Origin: a bacterium
Lineage (GTDB): Bacteria > UBA10199 > JAIBAG01
Reading direction: 5' to 3'
NCBI GenBank assembly: GCA_019695305.1
Contig: JAIBAG010000017.1
Coordinates: forward strand, 1 to 51,978
DNA length: 51,978 bases
Below the pieces are notes generated by a model. That model ran no database searches. It was not told where the DNA came from and worked only from the letters and a program-made list of their open reading frames with translations. The translations under genes were made by a program, and so were the position numbers. Below, one piece after another: positions 33,132 through 42,600 of this stretch. Each line of letters begins with the position of its first letter. The first letter of the stretch is position 1.

Positions 33132-34639
33132 TTTGTATTTTCCAAGACTCTCTTTGCTCCTAACCACGAAAGTCCCATAATTGGCAACTGGGGATTAACG
33201 CCTGTATTCGTGGGAAAAACCGATCCATCGAGCACATAAAGGTTATCCGTGCCATGAACTTTAAAATTAGTATCCACCACACCATCACGGGGATCGTTAC
33301 TCATGCGGCATGTTCCAAACAGATGCGACATGGTTCCTGTAAAGTAACTGGGTTTTTGCGGATACTCATCCAAAATTTTAAGTTCATCAACCGAATACAC
33401 TTCGTCGGGCAAACCATAAACACCCAGCGAAACAGATTTAGCTCCCGCTTCAAATAGCATAATAGCCGAATTTTTAATCCCCTGACGCATACTCACCGTA
33501 TCCTGCTGTGAAAAATTAAAAACTATATCATGACCAAACGGGATATCCTTGACGCGTCCACGCCCACTGGCTTTCATTTGTACAGCCCAGCTTGCAGTAT
33601 ATGGCAATTCTTCAATCCTTTTTTTCCATGTTGGCCCCACACCGGGAAGCCGCACCATGCCCATCTCAGGTGGAAAGGCCAGAGACTCAATTTTATAGGG
33701 GCCCGATCTGGCAAACTCATGCATATCGTAACCCTGCATGGCCCCAAACCACATGTTTACCGGTTTATCAAAAGTAGCCGTTAACGCACAACCCGGATGT
33801 GCCTGAAAATGTTCACCAAGATGACGGTTATAAATACCACTCCGTTTTAAAATTCCCGGAGTTTGAATAACAGAAGCCGAAACAATCACCGCTTTTTTTG
33901 CGCGTATATAAAAATTTCCTTTTTTACTATTTGTCTGCGGAATAACAAACGATCCCTTCACACCCACAGCCCGCCCGTTCTCCATCACAACCGAACGAAC
34001 TTTTGCTCCTGTAAAAAAAGTAGCCCCGCGTTTTTCGGCATAGGGAATAAGGTTAAGATGCAGCGCTTGCTTGGCATCGTTAGGACAACCAAGTAAACAA
34101 CGCGACGCTCCCTGACAATTCCCTCCCGCTCTCTCCATCACCTGAGCTTCCCATCCCAGCTTATCGGCAGCCACGCGCATCAGCAAATTATTTTGGCCCA
34201 AACTTTCTTCTGGAACAGCTTTTACATCGAGTTCCTTTTCAAGAATATCCCAATACTGATGCAGCTCTTTCCTGGGAAACGCATGCCCCAAGCCATAAAG
34301 CTTTTCCCAATCATCAAAAATATAATCGGGAATACGATACATGATGGCACTATTGATGATGGTACTGCCACCCAAACCCAATCCTTGCAACACCGCGTAT
34401 ATAATATTGCCATGCACCAACAACCCACCCATCTGACGCATGGTTTTTTTAAGCATGGGATAAAGGTTGGATGAAAAATCGGTACGATCGACTTTGTAGC
34501 CTTCTTCTAAAACAGCAACGGAGGATGAAAACTCGGAAAGCACACGTGCAGCCGTAGCACCACCCGCACCGGAGCCAATGATCACGTAGTCGAATTCGCA
34601 ATCGACATCTTTATTTTCTTTAATGCCGTCAAAATACAT
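33128..34639 (-). CDS. GMC-family oxidoreductase
   Basis: A 503-residue flavoprotein. FAD-binding Rossmann motif GSGAGG at 22-27, GLGLGGSTIINSAIMYRIPDY (GMC signature), and the C-terminal GTCRMSNDP and DGSVFPTNTGVNPQLPIMGLS blocks with the active-site His/Asn region. It oxidises an alcohol, sugar or sterol-like substrate. The small protein that follows the SDR gene in the operon (upstream here, overlapping region) may be its membrane or maturation partner, like subunit 3 of gluconate dehydrogenases. Confidence 0.9.
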   Translation of the reverse strand: MYFDGIKENKDVDCEFDYVIIGSGAGGATAARVLSEFSSSVAVLEEGYKVDRTDFSSNLYPMLKKTMRQMGGLLVHGNIIYAVLQGLGLGGSTIINSAIMYRIPDYIFDDWEKLYGLGHAFPRKELHQYWDILEKELDVKAVPEESLGQNNLLMRVAADKLGWEAQVMERAGGNCQGASRCLLGCPNDAKQALHLNLIPYAEKRGATFFTGAKVRSVVMENGRAVGVKGSFVIPQTNSKKGNFYIRAKKAVIVSASVIQTPGILKRSGIYNRHLGEHFQAHPGCALTATFDKPVNMWFGAMQGYDMHEFARSGPYKIESLAFPPEMGMVRLPGVGPTWKKRIEELPYTASWAVQMKASGRGRVKDIPFGHDIVFNFSQQDTVSMRQGIKNSAIMLFEAGAKSVSLGVYGLPDEVYSVDELKILDEYPQKPSYFTGTMSHLFGTCRMSNDPRDGVVDTNFKVHGTDNLYVLDGSVFPTNTGVNPQLPIMGLSWLGAKRVLENTK

Positions 34640-34641
34640 TT

Positions 34642-35043
34642 TTATCCTTCTAGCTTGGCAAAGCTTTCTTTGTACGGGTAACCAAGGGCCTCACGCACAC
34701 GGCTATCGGGTGCGTAAGCCAGGCTAGAGACCAGTTTAAGCATAATCATCAATTGCCTAAAAAGATTGATGGGGGCTTTATAGAGCGCATATAAAATTTC
34801 GGTACGTTCGGGGGCATCATAAAGAGAAATGGGAGGAATTTTACGGCGTAACAAAGGGGCAATCCAAATCGCAATAAAAAGCGCTAACTTAAATGTAAAA
34901 CGAAATTGCCAGATGGAGGTTTGCTCAAAATTTTTATAAAAATTGCCAAACGCCACATCTTCAATACCGGGCTTAAGCTTCTCATCCGGTGTCGAGGGCA
35001 GCAGTGTTTCAAGAACAAGTTTTTGTCTTTTGGTAAGCGACAT
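34642..35043 (-). CDS. small membrane-associated partner of the GMC oxidoreductase
   Basis: From ATG 35043, which overlaps the SDR stop by one base (TAATG), about 133 residues. The longer in-frame extension upstream is the shadow of the SDR gene. One TM segment (FTFKLALFIAIWIAPLL) and charged flanks. Gene order next to GMC resembles gluconate 2-dehydrogenase subunit 3-type proteins, but similarity is not strong enough to name it. Confidence 0.65.
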   Translation of the reverse strand: MSLTKRQKLVLETLLPSTPDEKLKPGIEDVAFGNFYKNFEQTSIWQFRFTFKLALFIAIWIAPLLRRKIPPISLYDAPERTEILYALYKAPINLFRQLMIMLKLVSSLAYAPDSRVREALGYPYKESFAKLEG

Positions 35044-35804
35044 TAAAATACGAAAAGCCCTAAACCACCATCCACATGAATAACTTGCCCTGTCACGTAG
35101 CTGGATTGTTGCGAACACAAAAATGTTACCGTATCGGCAATTTCATTTAATTCACCAAACCGACGCATGGCAGTGGCCTTTTTCATTCTTTCAAGCATAT
35201 CACCACGCAAACCATTCATAGCCATCTGGCTTTTAATAACACCCGGCGCAATCACATTGGCCGTAATACCCAAGCGCGCACCTTCTAAAGCTAACGTTTT
35301 GGCCAAACCAATAAGCGAGGCTTTTGTAGCCGAATAACTACTTTGCCCCAATCCGCCATAAGTTCCAGCAATAGAGCTCATCATCACAATACGACCCCAC
35401 TGCGCTTTTTGCATGTCGGGCCATACCGCACGCGTTACATTGGCAGTTCCCATGGTGTTAATTTCTACATCACGATTCCAGCGTTCGGTGGGAATATCTT
35501 CAAATTTACCTACGGTGGTGAGGATGGATGCATTATTCACTAAAATTTGGATAGGGCCTAAGTCGGATCTGATTTTTTCAATAGCAGCTTTTACCTGGTC
35601 TTCTTTAGAAATATCGCAGGTGTAACTTTTAGCAGTAGCTCCCAGCTCGCTAGCAAGCTTTACCGTTTCATCGGCGGGGTTGATGTCGACCACAGCAATT
35701 TTAGCACCGCATTTAGCTAACGCCAACACATCGGCACGTCCCAAACCATCACCAGCAGCACCGGTAACAACAGCTACTTTTCCTTTTATCCCATAATCAA
35801 TCAT
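35043..35804 (-). CDS. short-chain dehydrogenase/reductase
   Basis: From ATG 35804 (SD GAGGA five bases before), 253 residues. Rossmann cofactor motif VVTGAAGDGLG, NNASI, catalytic Ser (MMSSIAG), and YSATK, the Tyr-x3-Lys pair, then GVIKSQMA and VIHVDGG near the end. Likely NAD(P)-dependent, acting on an acyl or sterol-type ketone with the GMC oxidoreductase; substrate unknown. Confidence 0.93.
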   Translation of the reverse strand: MIDYGIKGKVAVVTGAAGDGLGRADVLALAKCGAKIAVVDINPADETVKLASELGATAKSYTCDISKEDQVKAAIEKIRSDLGPIQILVNNASILTTVGKFEDIPTERWNRDVEINTMGTANVTRAVWPDMQKAQWGRIVMMSSIAGTYGGLGQSSYSATKASLIGLAKTLALEGARLGITANVIAPGVIKSQMAMNGLRGDMLERMKKATAMRRFGELNEIADTVTFLCSQQSSYVTGQVIHVDGGLGLFVF

Positions 35805-35805
35805 A

Positions 35806-36828
35806 TTATTCCTCAATTCCTTCTTTTTCTTCTTTTAACTCACGCGCCAGTAATCCTCTTACAGCTTCTTGCGGAGTTAAGTTTTTGTACAAAATTCTAT
35901 AAACCGCTTCGGCATTGGGCATATCCACTTTTTCGCGTGCAGCCAAATCGTGTACGGCCTGCGTGGTATAAACCCCTTCCGCCACACTTGTCATATTTTT
36001 GAGTATTTCATCAAGCTTTTTCCCACGGCCTAGTTCTACCCCCACATGTCTATTACGAGACAAATCGCCCGTACAGGTTAAAATAAGGTCTCCTACGCCC
36101 GATAAACCCGAAAATGTAAGCGGATCGGCCCCCATTTTAACACCCAGCATGGTCATTTGATGCAAACAGCGCGTGATAAAGGACGCGCGTGTGTTAAGGC
36201 CCAAGCCCAAGCCCTCGATGATGCCGGTACCAATAGCCATCACGTTTTTTAATGCGCCACCTAATTCGCAACCAATGACATCGCTATCGGCATAAAGACG
36301 AAACGCACCATGAGAAAGTGTTTGTTGCACTTCTTCGGCAAGTTCTAATTTTTGAGATGCCACCACAGCTGCTGTAGGAAAATCTTGAGCTATCTCTTCG
36401 GCAAACGTGGGGCCTGTTAACACCACAAAACGTTCTTTTATTTTTTCACCCAATACATCACTCACAATTTGAGAAGGCAACATCAGGGTTTTATTTTCAA
36501 TACCTTTGGAGGCGTTAATAAAAATAGTTTTTTGGGGCAAAACATCTTTTATTTGCGTCACAATGTCGCGCAAAAATTGAGTGGGAATGGTAGAAATAAG
36601 ATAAGTAGCATGCGCTACCGTATCATTTAATGAGGGTGTGGCTTTAACACCTTTAAGTGGAAAGCCTTTAAGATACTCGGGATTTTCTAATGTTTGGTTG
36701 ATGGTGTTCGATAAGACTTCATCACGGCTCCATAGGAGTACATCATGTCCCATACGGCCAAATACCAAGGATAAAGCCGTTCCAAAACTGCCGGCTCCTA
36801 GAATTCCTATTTTTATTTTTTTCACCAT
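35806..36828 (-). CDS. gpsA: glycerol-3-phosphate dehydrogenase [NAD(P)+]
   Basis: Makes sn-glycerol-3-phosphate for phospholipid synthesis. A 340-residue protein with ILGAGSFGTALSLVFGRMGHDVLLW at the N-terminus, ASKGIENKT, GPTFAEEIAQ, GGALKNVMAIGTGIIEGLGLG and the C-terminal GLSGVGDLILTC and SRNRHVGVELG blocks typical of GpsA. The catalytic Lys in GALKNV is present. First gene of the operon. A -10-like TAGAGA lies about 16 bases before the ATG (GAGGGA directly precedes it). Confidence 0.96.
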   Translation of the reverse strand: MVKKIKIGILGAGSFGTALSLVFGRMGHDVLLWSRDEVLSNTINQTLENPEYLKGFPLKGVKATPSLNDTVAHATYLISTIPTQFLRDIVTQIKDVLPQKTIFINASKGIENKTLMLPSQIVSDVLGEKIKERFVVLTGPTFAEEIAQDFPTAAVVASQKLELAEEVQQTLSHGAFRLYADSDVIGCELGGALKNVMAIGTGIIEGLGLGLNTRASFITRCLHQMTMLGVKMGADPLTFSGLSGVGDLILTCTGDLSRNRHVGVELGRGKKLDEILKNMTSVAEGVYTTQAVHDLAAREKVDMPNAEAVYRILYKNLTPQEAVRGLLARELKEEKEGIEE

Positions 36829-36885
36829 TCCCTCTTTATTCTCTCTACACCAACAAACTCTTTAACACTTATAATAAAAAATCTT

Positions 36886-37045
36886 GTTTTAATCTTGGAA
36901 CATTTTGATTTTTTTAAAATATGCAGCCTACCTATAAGCTTTCACCCTACAAGCATATAGCTTATCTTTACAAAACTTGTGAAAGCGTCATTTTATAGAT
37001 GGCTTTCATATTTTAAAAAAAATCAAAATGTTCCAAGATTAAAAC
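36886..37045. repeat. 160-bp near-perfect palindrome (MITE or structured RNA)
   Basis: The outer 38 bases (36886-36923, from GTTTTAATCTTGGAACATTTTG) are repeated inverted at 37007-37045 with a single-base indel in the A/T-run. Inner arms CTATAA and GCTTTCAC pair with TTATAG and GTGAAAGC, leaving a loop of about 33 bases. No gene, no clear target duplication. It lies between gpsA and the PilZ gene, both transcribed away from it. The rest of 36829-37113 has only promoters. Confidence 0.85.
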
Positions 37046-37078
37046 TCGTATTTAACGCACCATGTTACATTAAAAATT

Positions 37079-37107
37079 TGACAGCCCAAGCGTTTTTTTT
37101 GTAGAGA
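37079..37107 (+). promoter_or_regulatory. candidate promoter of the PilZ gene, leaderless
   Basis: TTGACA (37079-37084), an 18-base spacer and TAGAGA (37102-37107), with ATG at 37114 six bases on and no SD. The layout is the same as upstream of phr and smpB. Confidence 0.45.
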
Positions 37108-37113
37108 ATATAC

Positions 37114-37482
37114 ATGGGCAACTTCAAAGACGATCAAATTTTATCACGACCAGAACGCCGCAATTACGAACGTTTAGACACCAGTTTAGACGTAGAAATT
37201 GTCATTGAAGGCAAACGTATTAATACAACAGCCACCAATTTAAGCTGCGGCGGCTTGTTTTTGCCCATTGGCAAAGCAGCTCTTAAAGAGCGCACCGATA
37301 TGGAAGTTATTTTAAGCATTCCTAACATACAAAAGCCGGTAAAACTTATTGGTGAAGTAGCGCGTATTCAAAACAAATCGTTTTTTGGAGGCCGCCCTGA
37401 AGGTGTGGGGATTCAATTTACCGGTTTATACGATGATAATATGATGGCCATTGATAAGTTTATTAAAAACAATGTTCATTAG
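37114..37482 (+). CDS. PilZ-domain protein
   Basis: A 122-residue cyclic-di-GMP receptor candidate. The RxxxR element is in RPERRNYERLD, the second half-site NLSCGG is the D/NxSxxG motif, and GVGIQF closes the barrel. A single PilZ domain without other modules, so it would act through partners in motility, secretion or polysaccharide control. Another PilZ gene lies about 2 kb away. Confidence 0.9.
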   Translation: MGNFKDDQILSRPERRNYERLDTSLDVEIVIEGKRINTTATNLSCGGLFLPIGKAALKERTDMEVILSIPNIQKPVKLIGEVARIQNKSFFGGRPEGVGIQFTGLYDDNMMAIDKFIKNNVH

Positions 37483-37483
37483 C

Positions 37484-38218
37484 CTAATGATGAGCTACCT
37501 GCTTAAGCGCTACCATCACTACAATTCCAATTAAAAAGAATACCAAATTATGAAAACGTCGGTTGTGTGCGCGATGCACTTCTGGCAAAAAATCGGATGT
37601 GGAAATATATAAAAATGTTCCCAAGCTTAACGCAAAGGCAATGCCTACACCAGGCCCTTGTACGCTTTCTAATAAATAGTGTGACGTAAAAGCCCCGGCC
37701 GGAATAACCGATCCAAAAACAAGCAAAAACAAAATAATTTTAACAGAAGGCCACCCAGCCTTGCGCAAAATACTACCCAATGCAAAACTAGATGGAATTT
37801 TGTGTGCCATAATACCAAAAAACACAAGCGGGGCTAAATGCGGCACCAAAAGAGAAGCTCCCAAAATAAGTCCGTCAAAAAAAGTGTGCGTAAGCATACC
37901 AAAAAAAGCGGTAAGACCCACAGTGTGATAATTACAATGCGATTCTTCGCACGGATGCAGCATCACAAATTTTTCGATGATAAAGAGAAGTAAAAAAGAA
38001 CCCAAAATACAAAGTCCGGCTTTATCGGCAGGTAAATGCTCCATGGTTTCGGGCAGCATATATACAAAGGCAATGGCAATTAATACACCGGCCGAAAAAC
38101 TCACAAAGCCGTGCAAATGATCATCTTTCCAGCGGTTTAAAAGGGGAATAGCACCACTGATCAGTGTCAGTGAAACAGCCAAAATACCATAAACAAAAAA
38201 CTGTGATAAAAAACTCAT
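37484..38218 (-). CDS. ZIP-family divalent metal transporter
   Basis: A 244-residue protein of seven or eight TM spans. TM4-like GMLTHTFFDGLILGASL and TM5-like GIMAHKIPSSFALG hold the paired His/Asp/Glu binuclear metal site of ZIP proteins; an HPCEESHCNYH loop can bind metal as well. It imports Zn or Fe into the cytosol. It overlaps the following methyltransferase gene by four bases on the same strand. Confidence 0.9.
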   Translation of the reverse strand: MSFLSQFFVYGILAVSLTLISGAIPLLNRWKDDHLHGFVSFSAGVLIAIAFVYMLPETMEHLPADKAGLCILGSFLLLFIIEKFVMLHPCEESHCNYHTVGLTAFFGMLTHTFFDGLILGASLLVPHLAPLVFFGIMAHKIPSSFALGSILRKAGWPSVKIILFLLVFGSVIPAGAFTSHYLLESVQGPGVGIAFALSLGTFLYISTSDFLPEVHRAHNRRFHNLVFFLIGIVVMVALKQVAHH

Positions 38219-38847
38219 TTTTTCTTTCCGTTTTTAGTAGCCGATAAAATAATCATCCAGGTAGCATCGTTTTGATGAGTAACGGTAAACCCGTTTTTTT
38301 TGAGATAAGTTAAAAGTTCAATTTGGTCAAACATCATGTCGTAAGGGTGTTCCAATACTTTTTGCAAAACCATACCCAAACCCGGAAGCGCAAATGTTTC
38401 AATGCTGTAATCGCGTATCCATAATTTGCCGCCATCTTTTAACACCCGATGCGCTTCGCGGATGGCTTTTTTCCAATCGGGCAGGTGATGGAGTAAATCC
38501 ATAATCATCACCAGATCAAAACTATTTTTTTCAAAGGGTAAATTTTCGGCCTGGGCCACCTGAAAAATAATGGAGTTATTCGACTTTGTTTTAGAATCGG
38601 CCCGGGCCACCATTTTGGGATCGTTATCAATAGCCGTATAATGTTTGCATTTAAGACGTTTGGATAAATGATGTGACAGGTCGCCCTGGCCACACCCCAC
38701 TTCCAGCACAGAAGAGCCACGGGAAATTTTGGTCCAGTTGAGCAGTACCGGAATATCCAAAAAACGATGCCCCCAATAACGCACTGGTAGCCCAGATTTA
38801 AAGGGACTCATCATTTTAAAAGCATGGAGGGCGTCTGTTTTTACCAT
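38215..38847 (-). CDS. class I SAM methyltransferase
   Basis: A 210-residue enzyme. Motif I VLEVGCGQGDLSHHL, acidic loop AIDNDPKM, motif post I VAQAENLPFEKNSFDLVMIMDLLHHLPDW and post II HRVLKDGGKLWIRDYS are the UbiE/Coq5-type series. Acts on a small-molecule or lipid substrate not identifiable from sequence. Coupled to the ZIP gene by a four-base overlap. Confidence 0.92.
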   Translation of the reverse strand: MVKTDALHAFKMMSPFKSGLPVRYWGHRFLDIPVLLNWTKISRGSSVLEVGCGQGDLSHHLSKRLKCKHYTAIDNDPKMVARADSKTKSNNSIIFQVAQAENLPFEKNSFDLVMIMDLLHHLPDWKKAIREAHRVLKDGGKLWIRDYSIETFALPGLGMVLQKVLEHPYDMMFDQIELLTYLKKNGFTVTHQNDATWMIILSATKNGKKK

Positions 38848-38862
38848 ATTCTTTTTAAAAAC

Positions 38863-39138
38863 TTATAATTGATCAATTAAACGGGCCAGTTCCAAATCCT
38901 TTTTGGTAATTCCGCCTGTTGTGTGCGTATAAAGTTCTAATTGTACCCGGTTGTAATTAATGGAGATCCCAGGATGATGATCTAAATCTTCGGCCGGGTT
39001 TACCAAACGGTTTACAAATACGATGGCCGTTGGAAAATTGGAGAATATATACTCTTTATACAATCGACCGTTTTTAATTTCCCAACCGGGTATGTTTTTT
39101 AACTCCAAACGCACGGTATTTTCGGGGAGATTAGCCAT
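38863..39138 (-). CDS. phhB: pterin-4a-carbinolamine dehydratase
   Basis: A 91-residue protein; the family is about 95-100. The signature AEDLDHHPGISINYNRVQLELYTHTTGGIT contains the active-site E/D-x3-HHP and the later His. Recycles 4a-hydroxytetrahydropterin for aromatic-residue hydroxylases, or moonlights; no hydroxylase gene is in the window. Confidence 0.93.
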   Translation of the reverse strand: MANLPENTVRLELKNIPGWEIKNGRLYKEYIFSNFPTAIVFVNRLVNPAEDLDHHPGISINYNRVQLELYTHTTGGITKKDLELARLIDQL

Positions 39139-39192
39139 AAAAGGCAGTATAGGATTATTAAAACAGAAGTTTCAATGGGTTTTTAATGCAGA

Positions 39193-39594
39193 TTAAATAC
39201 GATCGGCGGTGTCGATATTGATGAGCTTTACAAAAGTTTCCAGCGCTTCTTTGTTTTGAGTGGTGCGGTCTACAAACGAACAGCCAATTTCGTAAATAGG
39301 AACAGCCTCGCCGCTGATAAATACGCTCCATTTAACCTCTGCCATTACATAGTTTCCGGCTTTAATTACTTTGGCCTTGTTGATTTTTAAATCTTCAATT
39401 TGGCCGTCTTTTAAATGCACCAAAATAATGCGGCCAATTTTGTAAGGGTGCGAGGCTCTAAAGCAAAAACCAGAAGCAGACATATTGCGCGAGATAACAA
39501 CATTTTTAACAATTTCGTTTGCAGACGAAATATGCACCGTACGGTGTTGTTTGCGAAAATTAAAGCGCGTATGCTGGCGTTGTTCTATTCCCAT
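39193..39594 (-). CDS. second PilZ-domain protein
   Basis: A 133-residue protein. QRQHTRFNFRK at the start is an RxxxR-like element, NMSASG is the N/DxSxxG second site, and EIGCSFVD closes the barrel. Weaker than the first PilZ protein of the window but same layout. A possible cyclic-di-GMP receptor located between the dehydratase and the giant protein gene. Confidence 0.75.
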   Translation of the reverse strand: MGIEQRQHTRFNFRKQHRTVHISSANEIVKNVVISRNMSASGFCFRASHPYKIGRIILVHLKDGQIEDLKINKAKVIKAGNYVMAEVKWSVFISGEAVPIYEIGCSFVDRTTQNKEALETFVKLINIDTADRI

Positions 39595-39646
39595 CTTTTT
39601 TATATATAGCGATTGTTTTTTTTTGAGGCAAGGAGGTTTTGATTTT

Positions 39647-42600
39647 TTACAACATTTTTTCTTCTATCATCTCACGTGCACTTAAGCCCGCTTGTACGGC
39701 CATCATAATAGTTAACAAATATCTTAAACCCGATAATACGGTAAGCTGCCTATTCCCTTGCAACTCAGGGAAAAGCTGATGCGCCAGGGCGACAGCTTCG
39801 GGGTCGGCGGTTTGTACCTGGGTGCGTGTCCATAAACCACGTATTTGAGCATAGCTTAAGCCACCATTGAGCTCAATTAAGCTCCTGGATTGTCCATCAA
39901 TGAGCCCTGATTCAAACACTCTATCGGGAATAGCATCGTTAGGTGCCACTAAAGTATCTAAACCCGACCAATAAAGCCCGGTATCGCGCATGCCGTAAAG
40001 AGCATCTAATAAACGTGCTCCATGTGGAAACTGTGCCAGCTTGGGTCTATCGTAAAAATAATATTCGGATAACACCGCAAAATATTCGTAGGGGTTTAAA
40101 TAACCGTAATCCATAGAACGGCCATCTAACACAAATGAACGCATGATGAGATTAGCAATATCAGGATTTGTACGTTCTAAACCATGGCCCGATACCTCAT
40201 GAGTAATAATGCGCTTTAAAAAACCCTTTTTCCATTCTTGCGGGTTTTCACCCACCTCGCCATACAGAGTCATCACATTCTGCAGTTTTCCACCATACAT
40301 GCCTCCATACTCGCGGCCTTCATAAATTTCACGCGCCGCATAATATTCAATTTCATCCAGCATCAAACGATGAGATGGGGGAAGCACATCAAGAATATGA
40401 CGATGCAAACGCAACACATCCTCTTCGGTTTGAGGAATAAAAAACTGATTACCCTCTAAGTTACGTGCCTCGCTGGGTGTATAAATACGGTAGGTATAGG
40501 TATGCCCGTTTTCCGTTACATAAAAAGTATGTAGAACAAGTTCATCAATTTTAACCCTGTTATAATCATACAAATCACCACTCACACCATTTTTACCCGT
40601 TTGTACCAGTTGACTACTGCTATACTCCACTCGTGCTTCTGCATCGCTATTATAAGAACTGGGCGGTGTCCTTATATAAAAATCATCCGCCAATTGAGGT
40701 ACGCTGTTAAAACTTTCTTCCAATTCTGTACGGGTGGCCATGCGCACACCGCCACGTTCTTCGTCCTCTACAAAAATGGCATACTGTGCCGGATCTAATC
40801 CGCGGCTGGCATCACTTCCCAAATAACGTTCTGGATGCATATGATAACCAACCATACGTTTTGTTACATCCCATACATATCCATGACGAACAATAATTCT
40901 AAAAAATTCTCCATCCTCATCTTCCCATTCAAAAGAACCATCTTGAACCTTCTGCCAATCACCATTATCGCCCTTAACAAAAAGAGTAACGGGAGTTTCG
41001 CTTTCATCAGTTCCAGTAACACTGCCCAAACAATAATCATGCCCCTCAAACTTAAAACCTGTATGCCATGCCCAGGCATGACCCGCATAATCAAAAGTAT
41101 TTTGCGGTACTACGCGCCCTTCTTTAAATACAGCGGGATATTTTTCCAACACAGAATATTTATAGCGTCGTGAAAAATAATCGCTCATATCCCAATGTTT
41201 GCGCCCCACATTCACAAACGGATTTGCGGCCGTTAACTGAATAGTCTGGTAACTTACAGGATTATCAAGATTCACATACACAGCGCGTGCCTGTTGCAAG
41301 GGAGTGGGCTTTAATATTATTTTATCGTTGTGATACACCACCTCATAATCCTGTCCATTAAGCCAGGCATGTGTGGCATCGGGATACCTCATATGGATTT
41401 CACGTTTTAGCCATACGGGGTTTATAAAATTAATTTGTGGGACACCCTCATTGTTGTAAGTAACAACCGGTAAAAGAAAATTGGGGTTTAGCTTTAGCTT
41501 GTCTTCTATAACTTTTTTATTAAAAACAATTTGGCCTTCACTATCGCTAAAAACAAAATCGGTAGACGCTACAATGTGTCCGCCCATTGACTGGGGCATA
41601 TGAACTATAAAGGGCATACGGCCACTTTGGGCCAATTCCACAATTTTTTTCTGTAAATCTATATCATGCGGATCAAAAAAAGCTGCTAATCCCTCCGAGG
41701 TTTTTTTAAAATAAACCCCTTGTTCGCTTGCAAAATCATCTTTGGTCATGATGTTATGAGGAGTACTCACCGTCATGAGAGCGCGACCATCAAAGTAGTA
41801 GGCTCCTTCAACTGGATCACTGGGGGGCAAATGAGTGTAGGGCTCAAAACCTACAAAATTTCCGTTGTGGGCGTAGGCTTTTATATAAAAACTACCCGTG
41901 CCAAAAGCAACAGACTTATGGCGTCCTCTATTTTCGTAGGTGTACAAGTCGGTGTAAACACCCTTTTGTAACTCAACCAACACACGGCCATTCCATAAAA
42001 AACGATCATGGGCCAAAGGAATGGGCTCAGCATTTCTTACCGGCGCACCCTGTTCATCAAAAAGCAATCCCGAATTTTTATCAGAATAATAAATGGCATC
42101 GTTATTTTTAATAATTTCTGGCTCAATGTAAAACTCTCTCTCAAAAAATAAAACAGTAGCCCTGTTATCGTCATTTTTTTCTACAATATGGCCAGATTCC
42201 GAACCACGACTTGGCTTTAATAGAAACGAACCATTTTCCCGTTTCCCCACATACACCAAACCACTCGCATCACACATCACACACACTTCATCGCCATCGG
42301 GGCTTGTGAGTCCGTAATAAGTATTGCTCTCCCAAAAAATTTCAAAAGTTGCATTGCGTCCTACGTACTCTTCCACCATATGATCCAAAAAAATCATAGT
42401 AGCACCATGGCCGGGATAAATTTTAACTCTTTCACCGTGCGCTTGATGAACCATGGGAATAAAAACAAAACTGTCATTTTCTTTAACTATTTTTCCAATT
42501 ACTCCATCCATTAATGCCACACGGCCATCATCAAAAATAAAACCATCATGCTCCTTTGCAAACTCAATAGCCCACTCTAAATGAGCCCTTTCTTGTTCTA

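Noticed and set aside
40183-40201. HEVSGH in the giant protein read as a standard HExxH motif
   Set aside because: There are three residues between Glu and the second His, so it fits HEXXXH (M49-like) and not HExxH.
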